Positions 35,450-44,124 of a stretch of 64,000 bases of DNA are shown here, in pieces. Numbering within the stretch: position 1 is the stretch's first letter; each line of letters begins with the position of its first letter. The position numbers and the translations under genes were made by a program. This DNA comes from Paraburkholderia agricolaris. Lineage in GTDB: Bacteria > Pseudomonadota > Gammaproteobacteria > Burkholderiales > Burkholderiaceae. The stretch is from NCBI RefSeq assembly GCF_009455635.1, contig NZ_QPER01000002.1, positions 248,001-312,000 on the forward strand, written 5' to 3'. Below the pieces are notes generated by a model. The model did no database searches. It was given only the letters and a program-made list of their open reading frames with translations, and had not been told where the DNA came from.

Positions 35450-35769
35450 GTTCGATTACCTCGCCCGATAGCGTGACATTAAGTACAGGGCGACAAAAAT
35501 AGACGATCGGTTTCAAAGCATGGCGTTTATTCATAACGCGTTGGACCGGCTCGTCGTAGTTGAGAAGCGGCAGGCTGGAGCCGAAGTCTGGCTGACCCGT
35601 CGCAGGCACGGTGGCCAACCGCCGTATCGGCATGGCCGCCAGGCTCAGGACGACGAGTATTACCTCAGCCGATCCTCAACATAATGAAATCCGATTGTTG
35701 TTGATCTCGATTTTTCTCGTTTCTAAGATGGCCCAACTGTAGAAAACCGGTAACGCGGAGACACTGAAT
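35450..35769. other. Intergenic leader ahead of the glutamine-synthetase-like operon
   Basis: About 320 bp without a convincing gene. The last 90 bp are AT-rich (TTGTTGATCTCGATTTTTC) and likely carry the promoter. GGAG lies 9 bases before the ATG at 35770. No hairpin or riboswitch-like fold is obvious. Confidence 0.5.
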
Positions 35770-37167
35770 ATGGATGCGCATGCGAAGCCCGAACGGGCGA
35801 TCAAAACGGTAGAGGACGCAATTGCCCTGGTAGAGGCAAGCCGCCTGACGCATATCAAAGTCGGTGTGTCCGATGTCGACGGCATTCTGCGCGGAAAATA
35901 TTTACGCAAGGATAAATTCCTTGGTGCATTGCGCGCCGGGTTCGCTTTCTGCAACGTCGTATTGGGTTGGGATTCTAACGACCAGATGTACGACAATACG
36001 AAGTACACCGGCTGGCATACCGCCTACCCGGATGCCATGGTGCGCATCGTGCCGGAGAGCTGCCGCCGTTTGCCGCTTGAGCAGAGCGACGGCGAGGACA
36101 TGCTGTTCTTCCTTGCCGAGTTCGTTGAGGATGCCGCAGCAATTTGTCCGCGTGGTTTGTTGCAACGCGTACTGAAGCGCGCCGACGAGATGGGATTCGA
36201 GGCCCTGGCCGCGCTTGAATATGAGTTCTTCATGTTCGACGAAACGCCGCATTCGGTGCGCGAGAAGAATTATCGCGACCTGAAAAACTGGACACCCGGC
36301 AACTTCGGTTATTCGGTGCTGCGCAGTACGGTCGAAGGGGATTTCTACCGGCAGTTGCTCGATATGTGCGAGCAGATGGACATGCCGATCGAAGGCCTGC
36401 ATACCGAAACCGGTCCGGGTGTGCTGGAGGCTGCGCTTGCGGTCGATGGCGCGGCCGAGATGGCGGACAAGGCCATGCTGTTCAAAACCTTCACCAAGGC
36501 GCTGGCCCAGAAGAACAATCTGATGGCGACCTTCATGGCGAAATGGTCGCACGACCACCCGGGACAAAGCGGTCATATCCATGTGTCCCTGCGTGAGGCG
36601 CGTACCGGAAAATCGGTGTTCTACGACGACAGCCGTCCCTACAATATGAGCGCGAGGCAAGCCAGTTTCATGGCAGGGGTGCAACGCTACCTGCCCGAAT
36701 TCATGTCGATGTTCGCGCAGACCGTCAACAGCTATTCCCGTCTGGTGCCCGGCTACTGGGCCCCGCTCGATGCAACATGGGGCGTCGAGAATCGAACCAC
36801 GGCCTTGCGCCTGATCCCGGGTTCCGCAAAGTCCCAGCGCGTGGAAGTTCGCATCGGGTCGGCCGACGCGAATCCCTACATTGCATTAGCGGCTGCCCTG
36901 GGCGCCGGTTTGCACGGTATCGAACAGGGCCTCGAACCGGGCCCGATCGTTCAGGGGAACGCCTATACGCAGGAGTTTCCGGCCCACCTGAAATTGCCAT
37001 GCACCTTGTGGGAAGCCGCTCAGCGACTCCGCGATTCCGAAGCAGCGAAGACCCTGTTTGGCGAACCGTTTGTCGAGCACTTTGTGGCGACGCGTGAATG
37101 GGAAGAACGGCAGTTCCGTCGGCATGTGACCGATTGGGAATTGGCCCGGTATTTCGAAATTATCTGA
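35770..37167 (+). CDS. Glutamine synthetase-like gamma-glutamyl ligase (PuuA/GlnA-like)
   Basis: A 465-residue GS-fold ligase. Catalytic elements: EYEFFMFDE, GLHTETGPGVLEAAL, the HIHVSL nucleotide site, YWAPLDATWGVENRTTALR and VEVRIGSADANPY. The phrase ETGPGVLE resembles gamma-glutamylputrescine synthetase PuuA rather than true GlnA, so it probably joins glutamate to an amine with ATP. It is the first gene of a four-gene operon (21, 23 and 36 bp gaps). The neighbours (alcohol and aldehyde dehydrogenase, metallohydrolase) suggest the amine carries a hydroxyl; ethanolamine-type substrates are a guess. Confidence 0.9.
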   Translation: MDAHAKPERAIKTVEDAIALVEASRLTHIKVGVSDVDGILRGKYLRKDKFLGALRAGFAFCNVVLGWDSNDQMYDNTKYTGWHTAYPDAMVRIVPESCRRLPLEQSDGEDMLFFLAEFVEDAAAICPRGLLQRVLKRADEMGFEALAALEYEFFMFDETPHSVREKNYRDLKNWTPGNFGYSVLRSTVEGDFYRQLLDMCEQMDMPIEGLHTETGPGVLEAALAVDGAAEMADKAMLFKTFTKALAQKNNLMATFMAKWSHDHPGQSGHIHVSLREARTGKSVFYDDSRPYNMSARQASFMAGVQRYLPEFMSMFAQTVNSYSRLVPGYWAPLDATWGVENRTTALRLIPGSAKSQRVEVRIGSADANPYIALAAALGAGLHGIEQGLEPGPIVQGNAYTQEFPAHLKLPCTLWEAAQRLRDSEAAKTLFGEPFVEHFVATREWEERQFRRHVTDWELARYFEII

Positions 37168-37188
37168 GTCCAAGAGTCCAAGCCCACC

Positions 37189-38583
37189 ATGATGAAACAA
37201 GAACTGATTACGATTAGCCCGATCGACGGCAGCGAGTTCGTGCGCCGGCCTTATGCGAGCGATTCACATATCGAGCAGACGCTGCGCCGTGCGCATACCG
37301 CCCAGAAAGCATGGGCCGCAAAACCGCTGTCGGAGCGCGTGGCGTTGGTTGGCCGTGCCGTCGAACACTTTGTCGAAAACAAGGCCAATATCGCCGAGGC
37401 GATTACGCGCCAGATGGGGCGCCCGCTGCGCTACACCGGCGGCGAGGTGGACGGTTTTGCGGCACGCGCGCGCCATATGATGGCGATTGCTGAAGACTCG
37501 TTGAAGCCCGTGCAAGTGGCGCCGCAAGACGGCTTTACCCGCTTTATTTCGCGTGAACCGGTCGGCGTGGTGTTGACCATCGCGCCGTGGAATTACCCGT
37601 TGCTGACCGCCGTCAATAGCATCGTGCCGGCGCTGTTGGCAGGTAATACGGTCATTCTCAAGCATTCCGATCAGACGCCGCTATGCGCCGAACTCATCCA
37701 TCAGGCATTTGTTCAGGCCGACTTGCCTGAGGGCGTGTTTCAGTACCTGCATGTGGATCACGAGCGCGTGCGTCGACTGATTCAGGCAAAGGAAATCGGT
37801 TTTGTCTGCTTTACCGGTTCGGTGGGGGGAGGCCGTATCGTCGAGGAAGCCGCCGCAGGCCGTTTTATCGGGGTTGGACTGGAGTTGGGTGGTAATGATC
37901 CGGCCTACGTGCGAGGCGACGCCAATCTCGACCATGCCGTGGAAACGCTGGTGGACGGCGCATTTTTCAACTCGGGCCAGTCGTGCTGCGGTATCCAGCG
38001 GATTTATGTGGCTCAGCCTCTGTACAAGGACTTTGTCGAACGTGCGGTGGCGCTGACCAACCAGTACGTACTCGGCAATCCGCTCGATGCACAAACCACC
38101 TTGGGGCCGGTCGTGCGTACCGCGGCAGCCGACGGCGTGCGCGCCGTGATTGCCGATGCACTCGCCAAGGGCGCGAAGAATCTGATCGACGAAAGCCAGT
38201 TTGCGCTGTCGCGCGTTGGCACGCCTTATGTTGCACCGGGCATCTTCGTGAATGTCGACCACGGCATGACGCTGATGAACGACGAATGCTTCGGGCCGAC
38301 GGTCGGCATCATGCCCGTGTCCGGCGATGAACAGGCAATCGAGCTCATGAACGACAGCCCCTACGGTCTGACGGCCAGCGTGTTCACAAGCGACGAGGAC
38401 GCGGCGCTATCGATCGGCCGGCGTGTCGAAACCGGCACGTTCTTCATGAACCGCTGCGATTATCTCGACCCCGCGCTGGCCTGGACCGGCGTGAAGAATA
38501 CCGGACGTGGTGCGACCCTGTCGGCAATTGGTTACGAGCATCTGACGCGACCCAAGTCTTTTCATCTGAAAACCCGTCTTTGA
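37189..38583 (+). CDS. Aldehyde dehydrogenase family protein
   Basis: A 464-residue NAD(P)-dependent ALDH. The cofactor region APWNYPLLTAVNSIVPALLAG, the general base Glu in GLELGGNDPAY and the catalytic Cys in NSGQSCCGIQR are present; GFVCFTGSVGGG forms the Rossmann turn. It is second in the operon after the GS-like ligase and before an iron alcohol dehydrogenase. If the pathway follows Puu logic it would oxidise a gamma-glutamyl-amino aldehyde to the acid. Confidence 0.94.
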   Translation: MMKQELITISPIDGSEFVRRPYASDSHIEQTLRRAHTAQKAWAAKPLSERVALVGRAVEHFVENKANIAEAITRQMGRPLRYTGGEVDGFAARARHMMAIAEDSLKPVQVAPQDGFTRFISREPVGVVLTIAPWNYPLLTAVNSIVPALLAGNTVILKHSDQTPLCAELIHQAFVQADLPEGVFQYLHVDHERVRRLIQAKEIGFVCFTGSVGGGRIVEEAAAGRFIGVGLELGGNDPAYVRGDANLDHAVETLVDGAFFNSGQSCCGIQRIYVAQPLYKDFVERAVALTNQYVLGNPLDAQTTLGPVVRTAAADGVRAVIADALAKGAKNLIDESQFALSRVGTPYVAPGIFVNVDHGMTLMNDECFGPTVGIMPVSGDEQAIELMNDSPYGLTASVFTSDEDAALSIGRRVETGTFFMNRCDYLDPALAWTGVKNTGRGATLSAIGYEHLTRPKSFHLKTRL

Positions 38584-38606
38584 ACGGGACTCTCGAAGGA
38601 ACTCGC

Positions 38607-39770
38607 ATGTCACTCCCCACCGCAAACTGGAATTATCCGACCGCCGTCAAAGTCGGTGCAGGCCGCATTGGCGAATTGGCTCAATGGTGCAAAAGTCTGG
38701 GCATGCGTCGGCCGCTATTGATTACCGACCCGGGTCTGGCCGCGTTGCCGTTGATCGGCAGCGCTGTGGATCAGTGCAGGTCCGCGGGCCTGGAGTGCGG
38801 ACTGTTTCACGATATCAAGGGCAACCCGACCGGCAAGAATGTCGACGACGGCGTGGCGATATTCAAGGCCGGCGACCATGACGGCGTGATCGCCTTCGGT
38901 GGCGGCTCGGCTCTCGATGCGGCCAAAGCCGTCGCGCTGATGGTCGGGCAGGATCGTCCGTTGTGGGACTTCGAAGATGTCGGCGACAACTATCTGCGTG
39001 TCAATGTGGCCGGCATGGCGCCCGTCGTCGCTGTGCCGACCACGGCGGGAACCGGTTCGGAAGTCGGACGCGCATCGGTGATCACCGACGACGAATCCCA
39101 CGTGAAGCGGATCATCTTTCACGCGAAGATGCTGCCCGCGGTGGTCATCCTCGATCCTGAGCTGACGGTGGGCTTGCCGGCAAAACTGACGGCGGCGACC
39201 GGCATGGACGCTCTGTCGCATAACCTTGAAGCCTATTGTTCGCCGTTTTATCACCCAATGGCGACCGGCATCGCAGTCGAGGGGATTCGCCTGATCAAGC
39301 AGTTTCTGCCGCGCGCCGTCAAGGACGGCCACGATCTCGACGCGCGCCTGCAAATGCTGGTGGCATCGAGCATGGGCGCTACGGCATTTCAGCGTGGTCT
39401 CGGTGCAATGCATGCCTTGGCCCATCCGTTGGGCGCGCTGTACGACGCCCATCACGGCATGCTCAACGCGATTCTGATGCCGTATGTGCTCAAGGCGAAC
39501 GAATCGGCCATCAAGGACCGGATCGAATTGCTGGCGCGCTATCTGGAACTGGCGCAGCCGTCGTTCGCATCGTTCCTCGAATGGGTTCTGACGATGCGCG
39601 AGTCGCTGGGTATTCCTCATACGCTGCAGGACATCGGCATCGATGCGCGCGACGCGGTGAAGATCGGTGAAATGGCCGTGGCCGATGGATCCGCCGGCAC
39701 CAATCCGATACCGTTCAACGCCGCCGAGTACAACCGCATTTTCACGACCGCGGTAGAAGGCCTGCTGTAA
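38607..39770 (+). CDS. Iron-containing alcohol dehydrogenase
   Basis: A 387-residue group III ADH. The NAD site is GVIAFGGGSALDAAKA, with VPTTAGTGSEVGRASVI after it. Metal ligands are Asp and His in TGMDALSHNLEAY, His in MHALAHPLGALYD and the DAHHG segment. GAAGGA stands before the ATG at 38607; a TTG at 38580 overlaps the previous stop and is less likely. As the third operon gene it would oxidise an alcohol to the aldehyde used by the preceding ALDH. Confidence 0.94.
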   Translation: MSLPTANWNYPTAVKVGAGRIGELAQWCKSLGMRRPLLITDPGLAALPLIGSAVDQCRSAGLECGLFHDIKGNPTGKNVDDGVAIFKAGDHDGVIAFGGGSALDAAKAVALMVGQDRPLWDFEDVGDNYLRVNVAGMAPVVAVPTTAGTGSEVGRASVITDDESHVKRIIFHAKMLPAVVILDPELTVGLPAKLTAATGMDALSHNLEAYCSPFYHPMATGIAVEGIRLIKQFLPRAVKDGHDLDARLQMLVASSMGATAFQRGLGAMHALAHPLGALYDAHHGMLNAILMPYVLKANESAIKDRIELLARYLELAQPSFASFLEWVLTMRESLGIPHTLQDIGIDARDAVKIGEMAVADGSAGTNPIPFNAAEYNRIFTTAVEGLL

Positions 39771-39806
39771 CGCCAGGGCGTCAGTCAGAGTGATCGAGGG
39801 AATGTT

Positions 39807-41285
39807 GTGGCAAGAATCGGGATCGCTGGTTTTCTGCATGAGACCAATACGTTCGCCGCCAGCCGGGCGAGTTTCGCTACGTTCGTCGAAGCGGATGCGT
39901 GGCCGGGCTTGCTGGTTGGCGAGGAAATTTTCGGTGCGGTCTCGGGCGTCAATCTGGCGATCGACGGTTTTATCCAGGCTGCGCGGCCAGCACACCAGTT
40001 AGTCCCGTTGCTGTGGGCGTCGGCTAACCCGAGCGGTCCGGTCACGCAGGACGCGTTCGAAGCGATTGCTTTCATGCTCAACCGGATGATTCGCGATGCC
40101 GGTCCGCTCGACGCGCTGTTCCTCGATCTACACGGCGCGATGGTGAGCGAGCATCTGGAGGACGGCGAGGGAGAGTTGCTCCGGCGCTTGCGGCACAGAG
40201 TCGGCGCCACGATGCCGATCGTGGCGGCGCTCGATTTTCACGCCAACATCACGCCGGCCATGATCGACCATGCGAGTGGGCTGCTGGCGTATCGCAGCTA
40301 TCCGCATGTCGACATGATGCAGACCGGGCGGCGCGCTCAGGTGCTGCTGGATAAGTTGCTCGCCGGCGCGACGATGTGCAAGGGCTATCGCCAGCTTCCC
40401 TTTCTGATTCCCATGCCGTGGCAGAGCACCTTGACCGAGCCGATGCGCGGCTTGATGGCGCTTGGTGAGTCTCTCGCATCGGAACAGGTTTTTGCCGCCG
40501 AATTTGTGCCGGGTTTTCCGCTTGCCGATATTCATCACAGTGGCCCCAGCGTGATTGCCTACGGCGCTGATCCGATCGCGGTCGACGCAGCGGTCGACGC
40601 TTTGACGCAAGCGGTTCTGGCCCGACAGTCTGATTTCGGCGGACGCCTTCACGCACCGGCCGATGCCGTCGCGCACGCGCTCGAGCGAGCGCTGCGGCCG
40701 GGCGGCGGCAGGGTCATCCTGGCCGATACGCAGGACAATCCAGGCGGTGGCGGCGGCGGTGACACAACCGACCTCCTGCACGAGTTGCTACGGCAAAAAG
40801 CGCAACGCGTATGCGCCGGTGTGCTGTGTGATGCGGAATTTGTCGAAGCGGCAGCGCGCGCGGGCGTCGGCGCCGTTATTCATATACCGCTGGGTGGCGT
40901 TAGCGGCATGGGGGCCGGCCCGCTGCACGTGCCATTCGAAGTGCTTGGGCTCGGAACTGGCCGTTTCACCGGCACGGGACCGTTTTATCTCGGCTGCCAG
41001 ATGGATATCGGGCCCATGGCCCGCGTGCGGTGTGGCGGCCCACTCGGTGTGGAGATCGTCGTATCGAGCCGCAAGCAGCAGGCTGCCGATCAGGCGATGT
41101 TCCGGCACGTCGGCGCCAACCCGTCCGACTACCGCATCCTGGTACTCAAGAGCTCGGTGCATTTCCGGGCCGACTTTGCCGCGTTGGCGAGTGAAATTCT
41201 GGTGGTGGCGGCGCCCGGCATCAATGTGGCCGATCTGCACCAGTTGCGTTACGAAAAATTGCGACCCGGCGTCAAACTGCTTTGA
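39807..41285 (+). CDS. M81-family metallopeptidase, MlrC-like
   Basis: A 492-residue protein starting with GTG, with GAGGG upstream. It matches the MlrC N- and C-terminal domains: GIAGFLHETNTFA, DALFLDLHGAMVSEH, VAALDFHANIT with putative metal-binding His/Asp, YRSYPHVDMMQTGRRA, and later ADTQDNPGGGGGGDTT. The founding member, microcystinase C, is a metallopeptidase that opens peptide bonds near a gamma-linked D-glutamate in linear microcystin; most relatives have no known substrate. As the last gene of the operon it could remove the gamma-glutamyl group. Confidence 0.9.
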   Translation: MARIGIAGFLHETNTFAASRASFATFVEADAWPGLLVGEEIFGAVSGVNLAIDGFIQAARPAHQLVPLLWASANPSGPVTQDAFEAIAFMLNRMIRDAGPLDALFLDLHGAMVSEHLEDGEGELLRRLRHRVGATMPIVAALDFHANITPAMIDHASGLLAYRSYPHVDMMQTGRRAQVLLDKLLAGATMCKGYRQLPFLIPMPWQSTLTEPMRGLMALGESLASEQVFAAEFVPGFPLADIHHSGPSVIAYGADPIAVDAAVDALTQAVLARQSDFGGRLHAPADAVAHALERALRPGGGRVILADTQDNPGGGGGGDTTDLLHELLRQKAQRVCAGVLCDAEFVEAAARAGVGAVIHIPLGGVSGMGAGPLHVPFEVLGLGTGRFTGTGPFYLGCQMDIGPMARVRCGGPLGVEIVVSSRKQQAADQAMFRHVGANPSDYRILVLKSSVHFRADFAALASEILVVAAPGINVADLHQLRYEKLRPGVKLL

Positions 41286-41287
41286 AA

Positions 41288-42259
41288 TCAGCCCAACACG
41301 ATGGACGGCAGCAACCAGGGGGCATTCGCTTCGATGATGGGCAGGAAGCGATTCCTCAGCAAGCGCACGCTGTCTTCGGCGAGTTGCTGTGGCAGCAAGC
41401 CGAGATCGTCCTGACGGGCGACCATGGTGAGTTCGCGAAAGAACTCCTCGCCGGGAATCGGGACCAGGCGAAACGCCTGAGAAAACTTGTTGTCCGGGGT
41501 CAGTCCGGATTGCAACAGGCACAACGGCGTCGTGATGGTCCAGCCGGCATTGGCCATCACTAGTTGCATGATCGCAAACGAATTGTCGAGTTGCAGGCGC
41601 AGAGGCGGTTGAACGCCCCATTTTTCCAACTGGGTTTCAATGCTCCGGCCGATCACGGTGGAATTGCTGTAGCGAATGAAATCATCTCTGACGAGCAGGC
41701 TGCGCAGAGAGGGAACGGGTCCTTTGAAGTCGCCGGGCAAAACCAGCACAAATGGTTCACGCAAGATGCGCTGGCGGTACAGCAAAGGGTTTTTCAACAC
41801 CAGATCGTCGGAAACGATGATGTCCACCCGCCTGGACAGCAATGCTTCGGCATGCTGATGCGACTGGCCGGTCACCATCGACCAGTTCGTGGTGCGTTCC
41901 CGTATCGCGCTCAACAGTTCAGCGCCGATGCTGGTGGCCATGGAGTCGACCAGTGCAATGCGAATGTGTTTGAGCGGTTCGCCGGGAGGCTTGTGGAATT
42001 CCTGACTCAAGTGCCGGGCGTCATCCAGCAGCGTGCAGGCGCGGTTGTAAAACTGGCGGCCCGCGGGTGTCAGCAACGGAGGCCGTTGCGAGCGATCCAG
42101 CAGCTGGAGATTGAGTGCCTGTTCCAGGTTCGACAGCGTTTGAGAGACTGAGGATTGCGTGATGCTGAGCCGTTGACCTGCCGCCGTCATGCCGCCGGAT
42201 TCGACGACAAGCACGAAGACTTCGAGCGCCTTCAGATCGAAATGAATGCCATTCTGCAT
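41288..42259 (-). CDS. LysR-family regulator beside the glutamyl-pathway operon
   Basis: A 323-residue LysR protein. FDLKALEVFVLVVESGGMTA, then LSITQSSVSQTLSNLEQAL and LDRSQRPPLLTPAG are the HTH and wing. The ATG at 42259 follows AGGCGG; the upstream frame is not protein-like. It is convergent with the M81 gene (2 bp between stop codons), so it does not share a promoter with the operon. Closeness still makes it the best candidate regulator. Confidence 0.92.
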   Translation of the reverse strand: MQNGIHFDLKALEVFVLVVESGGMTAAGQRLSITQSSVSQTLSNLEQALNLQLLDRSQRPPLLTPAGRQFYNRACTLLDDARHLSQEFHKPPGEPLKHIRIALVDSMATSIGAELLSAIRERTTNWSMVTGQSHQHAEALLSRRVDIIVSDDLVLKNPLLYRQRILREPFVLVLPGDFKGPVPSLRSLLVRDDFIRYSNSTVIGRSIETQLEKWGVQPPLRLQLDNSFAIMQLVMANAGWTITTPLCLLQSGLTPDNKFSQAFRLVPIPGEEFFRELTMVARQDDLGLLPQQLAEDSVRLLRNRFLPIIEANAPWLLPSIVLG

Positions 42260-42422
42260 AAGACCGCCTGATTGACCGCGACGGCAAGTGGCCGGGAGCG
42301 CGAGGGTGCGATATCTCGGAGTAGTGTACCCACTGTTGGCTTCGCTACAAAAAAGCGACATCAGAATCGGATAGACAAGCCTATGACTTTCCCGTCTGCT
42401 GCTTCAGAGCCTGACGCGGCTT

Positions 42423-42683
42423 ATGACGTACCGTTTTCGGGCTCCACGGCGCCGGAGATTCCCAACGGTTTTAGCGTCAACACCCGGGTCCTATCTGCGA
42501 GCAATCTGGCTCAATGGTGTACGGCGCGATCTGGTGTCGACCCAGGGAGGGGCGCCAAGAACGGTGCAAAGCGTGGCGGCCGATTGGGGCTTCTGGCATT
42601 TGAGCCAGTTCGCGACGGATTATCGCAAGCTCTTTGGCAAGCGCCCTTCGGAGTCCTTGCGCGAAGCGCTGGTGATTCAGTAG
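42423..42683 (+). pseudogene. C-terminal relic of an AraC-family regulator
   Basis: The frame at 42423 encodes SYLRAIWLNGVRRDL, then SVAADWGFWHLSQFATDYRK and FGKRPSESLREAL. These are the second helix-turn-helix and tail of an AraC protein; WGFWHLSQFATDYR is particularly diagnostic. The first HTH helix pair and the whole sensor domain are missing, and the sequence before the match does not fit. It is probably what remains of a deleted regulator gene. An intact 86-residue protein is possible but unlikely to work. Confidence 0.7.
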
Positions 42684-42684
42684 T

Positions 42685-43182
42685 TCAACGCGTTTCACCG
42701 GCACGCCAGGCCATGAGCGCCGCCTTGATCGCACTGGCCGTCTGTATCGGTGTGAGTGTCGCGTTATCAAGAAGGAAATTCGTGAAGCGTCGGTCGGCAT
42801 AACCTTCCTCGTACATTTCCACGATTCGCGTGCATTCCGCTTGAGACAGCGCTCGCGTGCCGCGATTCCTCAAACTTTCAGCCAACGGCGGAGACAGGGT
42901 CGCGACGAACACGCCGGCGCCGCGCCGGGCGGCAGCGGCGACAATGCGTGCATAATCTTCCGCGCGCAGCGGATAGGCGACCACAAGATCTGTATTGGCG
43001 TTGATGATCAACGCCTCGATGCGAGCGAGAGAGACGCTGATCCGGGTATCGAGATCGGCGTATTCGGGAGCGTCATGGTCGTCGCCTTCAACGAATTGCG
43101 CTTCTGGCAGCAACTCGCATAGACATCGTCCGACCGTCGATTTTCCGGAATTGATAGGGCCGTTGATACATACGATATCCAA
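42685..43182 (-). CDS. Small P-loop kinase-like protein
   Basis: A 165-residue protein beginning MDIVCINGPINSGKSTVGR, with the Walker A motif GPINSGKST and, further on, VEGDDHDAPEYADLD, resembling the acidic substrate site of shikimate/gluconate-type kinases. The stretch RNRGTRALSQAECTRIVEMY could be the lid. It ends 2 bp from the AraC relic. Substrate unknown. Confidence 0.83.
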   Translation of the reverse strand: MDIVCINGPINSGKSTVGRCLCELLPEAQFVEGDDHDAPEYADLDTRISVSLARIEALIINANTDLVVAYPLRAEDYARIVAAAARRGAGVFVATLSPPLAESLRNRGTRALSQAECTRIVEMYEEGYADRRFTNFLLDNATLTPIQTASAIKAALMAWRAGETR

Positions 43183-43358
43183 GGCTAGCTCCTGTAACTA
43201 TCGAACGGAATCGCTAAAGTTGTTGCCGTTTATCCGGCGCGCATTGACAGGCATTGACGTCCTGTGCCGGATTATCTTCTACTACGAAATCTTGCTGGAA
43301 GCCTACCTGTCATGACGATTTCTCGTAGTCATGCAGCAACACCGAATGGAGAATCCAG

Positions 43359-43562
43359 ATGAACTTCGATTGGCATTCCGGGCATATAACGCGGACTACA
43401 CTGGTCGACAAGACCTACAGAAATACCCAGAATGTACGTCGTTTTCTGACGCTCGAGTGTGGGCCCGAATTCAAATTCGACCGTGATTTCATGGCATGGA
43501 TTCGCAACGGGACGCACAAAACCATGGGGGACGTCGCCGATGAATGGTCCCGTCGGCGCTGA
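43359..43562 (+). CDS. DUF6434-type small protein
   Basis: A 67-residue protein, MNFDWHSGHITRTTL followed by YRNTQNVRRFLTLECGPEFK and DFMAWIRNGTHKTMGDVADE. This is the complete DUF6434 domain, often fused to or found near SAP-like domains in other bacteria. GGAGAATCCAG precedes the ATG, a good ribosome site. Function unknown. Confidence 0.85.
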   Translation: MNFDWHSGHITRTTLVDKTYRNTQNVRRFLTLECGPEFKFDRDFMAWIRNGTHKTMGDVADEWSRRR

Positions 43563-43665
43563 AAGCGCGAGGATAGGCTCGGGTATTATCGGGACTCCGA
43601 CTGCCGCGTAACGTGAATACGCATTCAGCGTGACGCCGGGGGCACATCTCACCAGGGAGCCGTGC

Positions 43666-44124
43666 ATGCCCAAGATCGACATCGCCGCTGTGCCCGTGCG
43701 TAACGGTTCGGGCTATCCGTCTCCGTTCGACGCGCCCTGTACCGCGCGAACACGGCGGCGTCTCGGAGAGGCGGGTGGACTTCGCGATTTCGGCCTTAAT
43801 CTGATGACCTTGCCGCCGGGCAACTGGTCCAGCCAGCGCCACTGGCACAGTCATGAGGACGAGTTCGTCTATGTACTCGAGGGCGAAGTGACACTTGTGG
43901 AAGACGGCGGCCAAACACTATTGCGCGCGGGCGATTGCGCGGCGTTTCCGCAAGGCACCGGCAATGGCCATCACCTGATCAATCACTCCTCTGCAATGGT
44001 CGTTTATCTGGAGGTGGGGTCGCGCAACCCGAATGATCTCACCACCTGTTCCGATGTCGACATGATGAGTTCCAACGCCGACGGCCGGTTTGTGCATAAA
44101 GACGGTACGCCTTATCCCAAGTGA
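43666..44124 (+). CDS. Cupin-domain protein
   Basis: A 152-residue single-cupin protein. The first motif is RHWHSHEDEFVYVLEGEVTL, with His/His/Glu ligands, and the second is GDCAAFPQGTGNGHHLIN. The C-terminal segment SDVDMMSSNADGRFVHKDG with PYPK is shared by a group of proteobacterial cupins that often begin with MPKIDI. The ATG at 43666 has AGGGAG upstream. It overlaps the end of the convergent COG0523 gene by 13 bp. Role unknown. Confidence 0.88.
   Translation: MPKIDIAAVPVRNGSGYPSPFDAPCTARTRRRLGEAGGLRDFGLNLMTLPPGNWSSQRHWHSHEDEFVYVLEGEVTLVEDGGQTLLRAGDCAAFPQGTGNGHHLINHSSAMVVYLEVGSRNPNDLTTCSDVDMMSSNADGRFVHKDGTPYPK

Noticed and set aside
35319..35633. Minus-strand frame containing a fairly natural-looking stretch (LLNYDEPVQRVMNKRHALK)
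   Set aside because: Half of it is antisense to the hydrolase gene, no family is recognised and no ribosome site is visible; kept only as a possible small relic.
42272..42802. 176-residue plus-strand frame over the AraC relic
   Set aside because: The AraC match lies in a different frame; this one has no protein features and runs antisense into the kinase gene.
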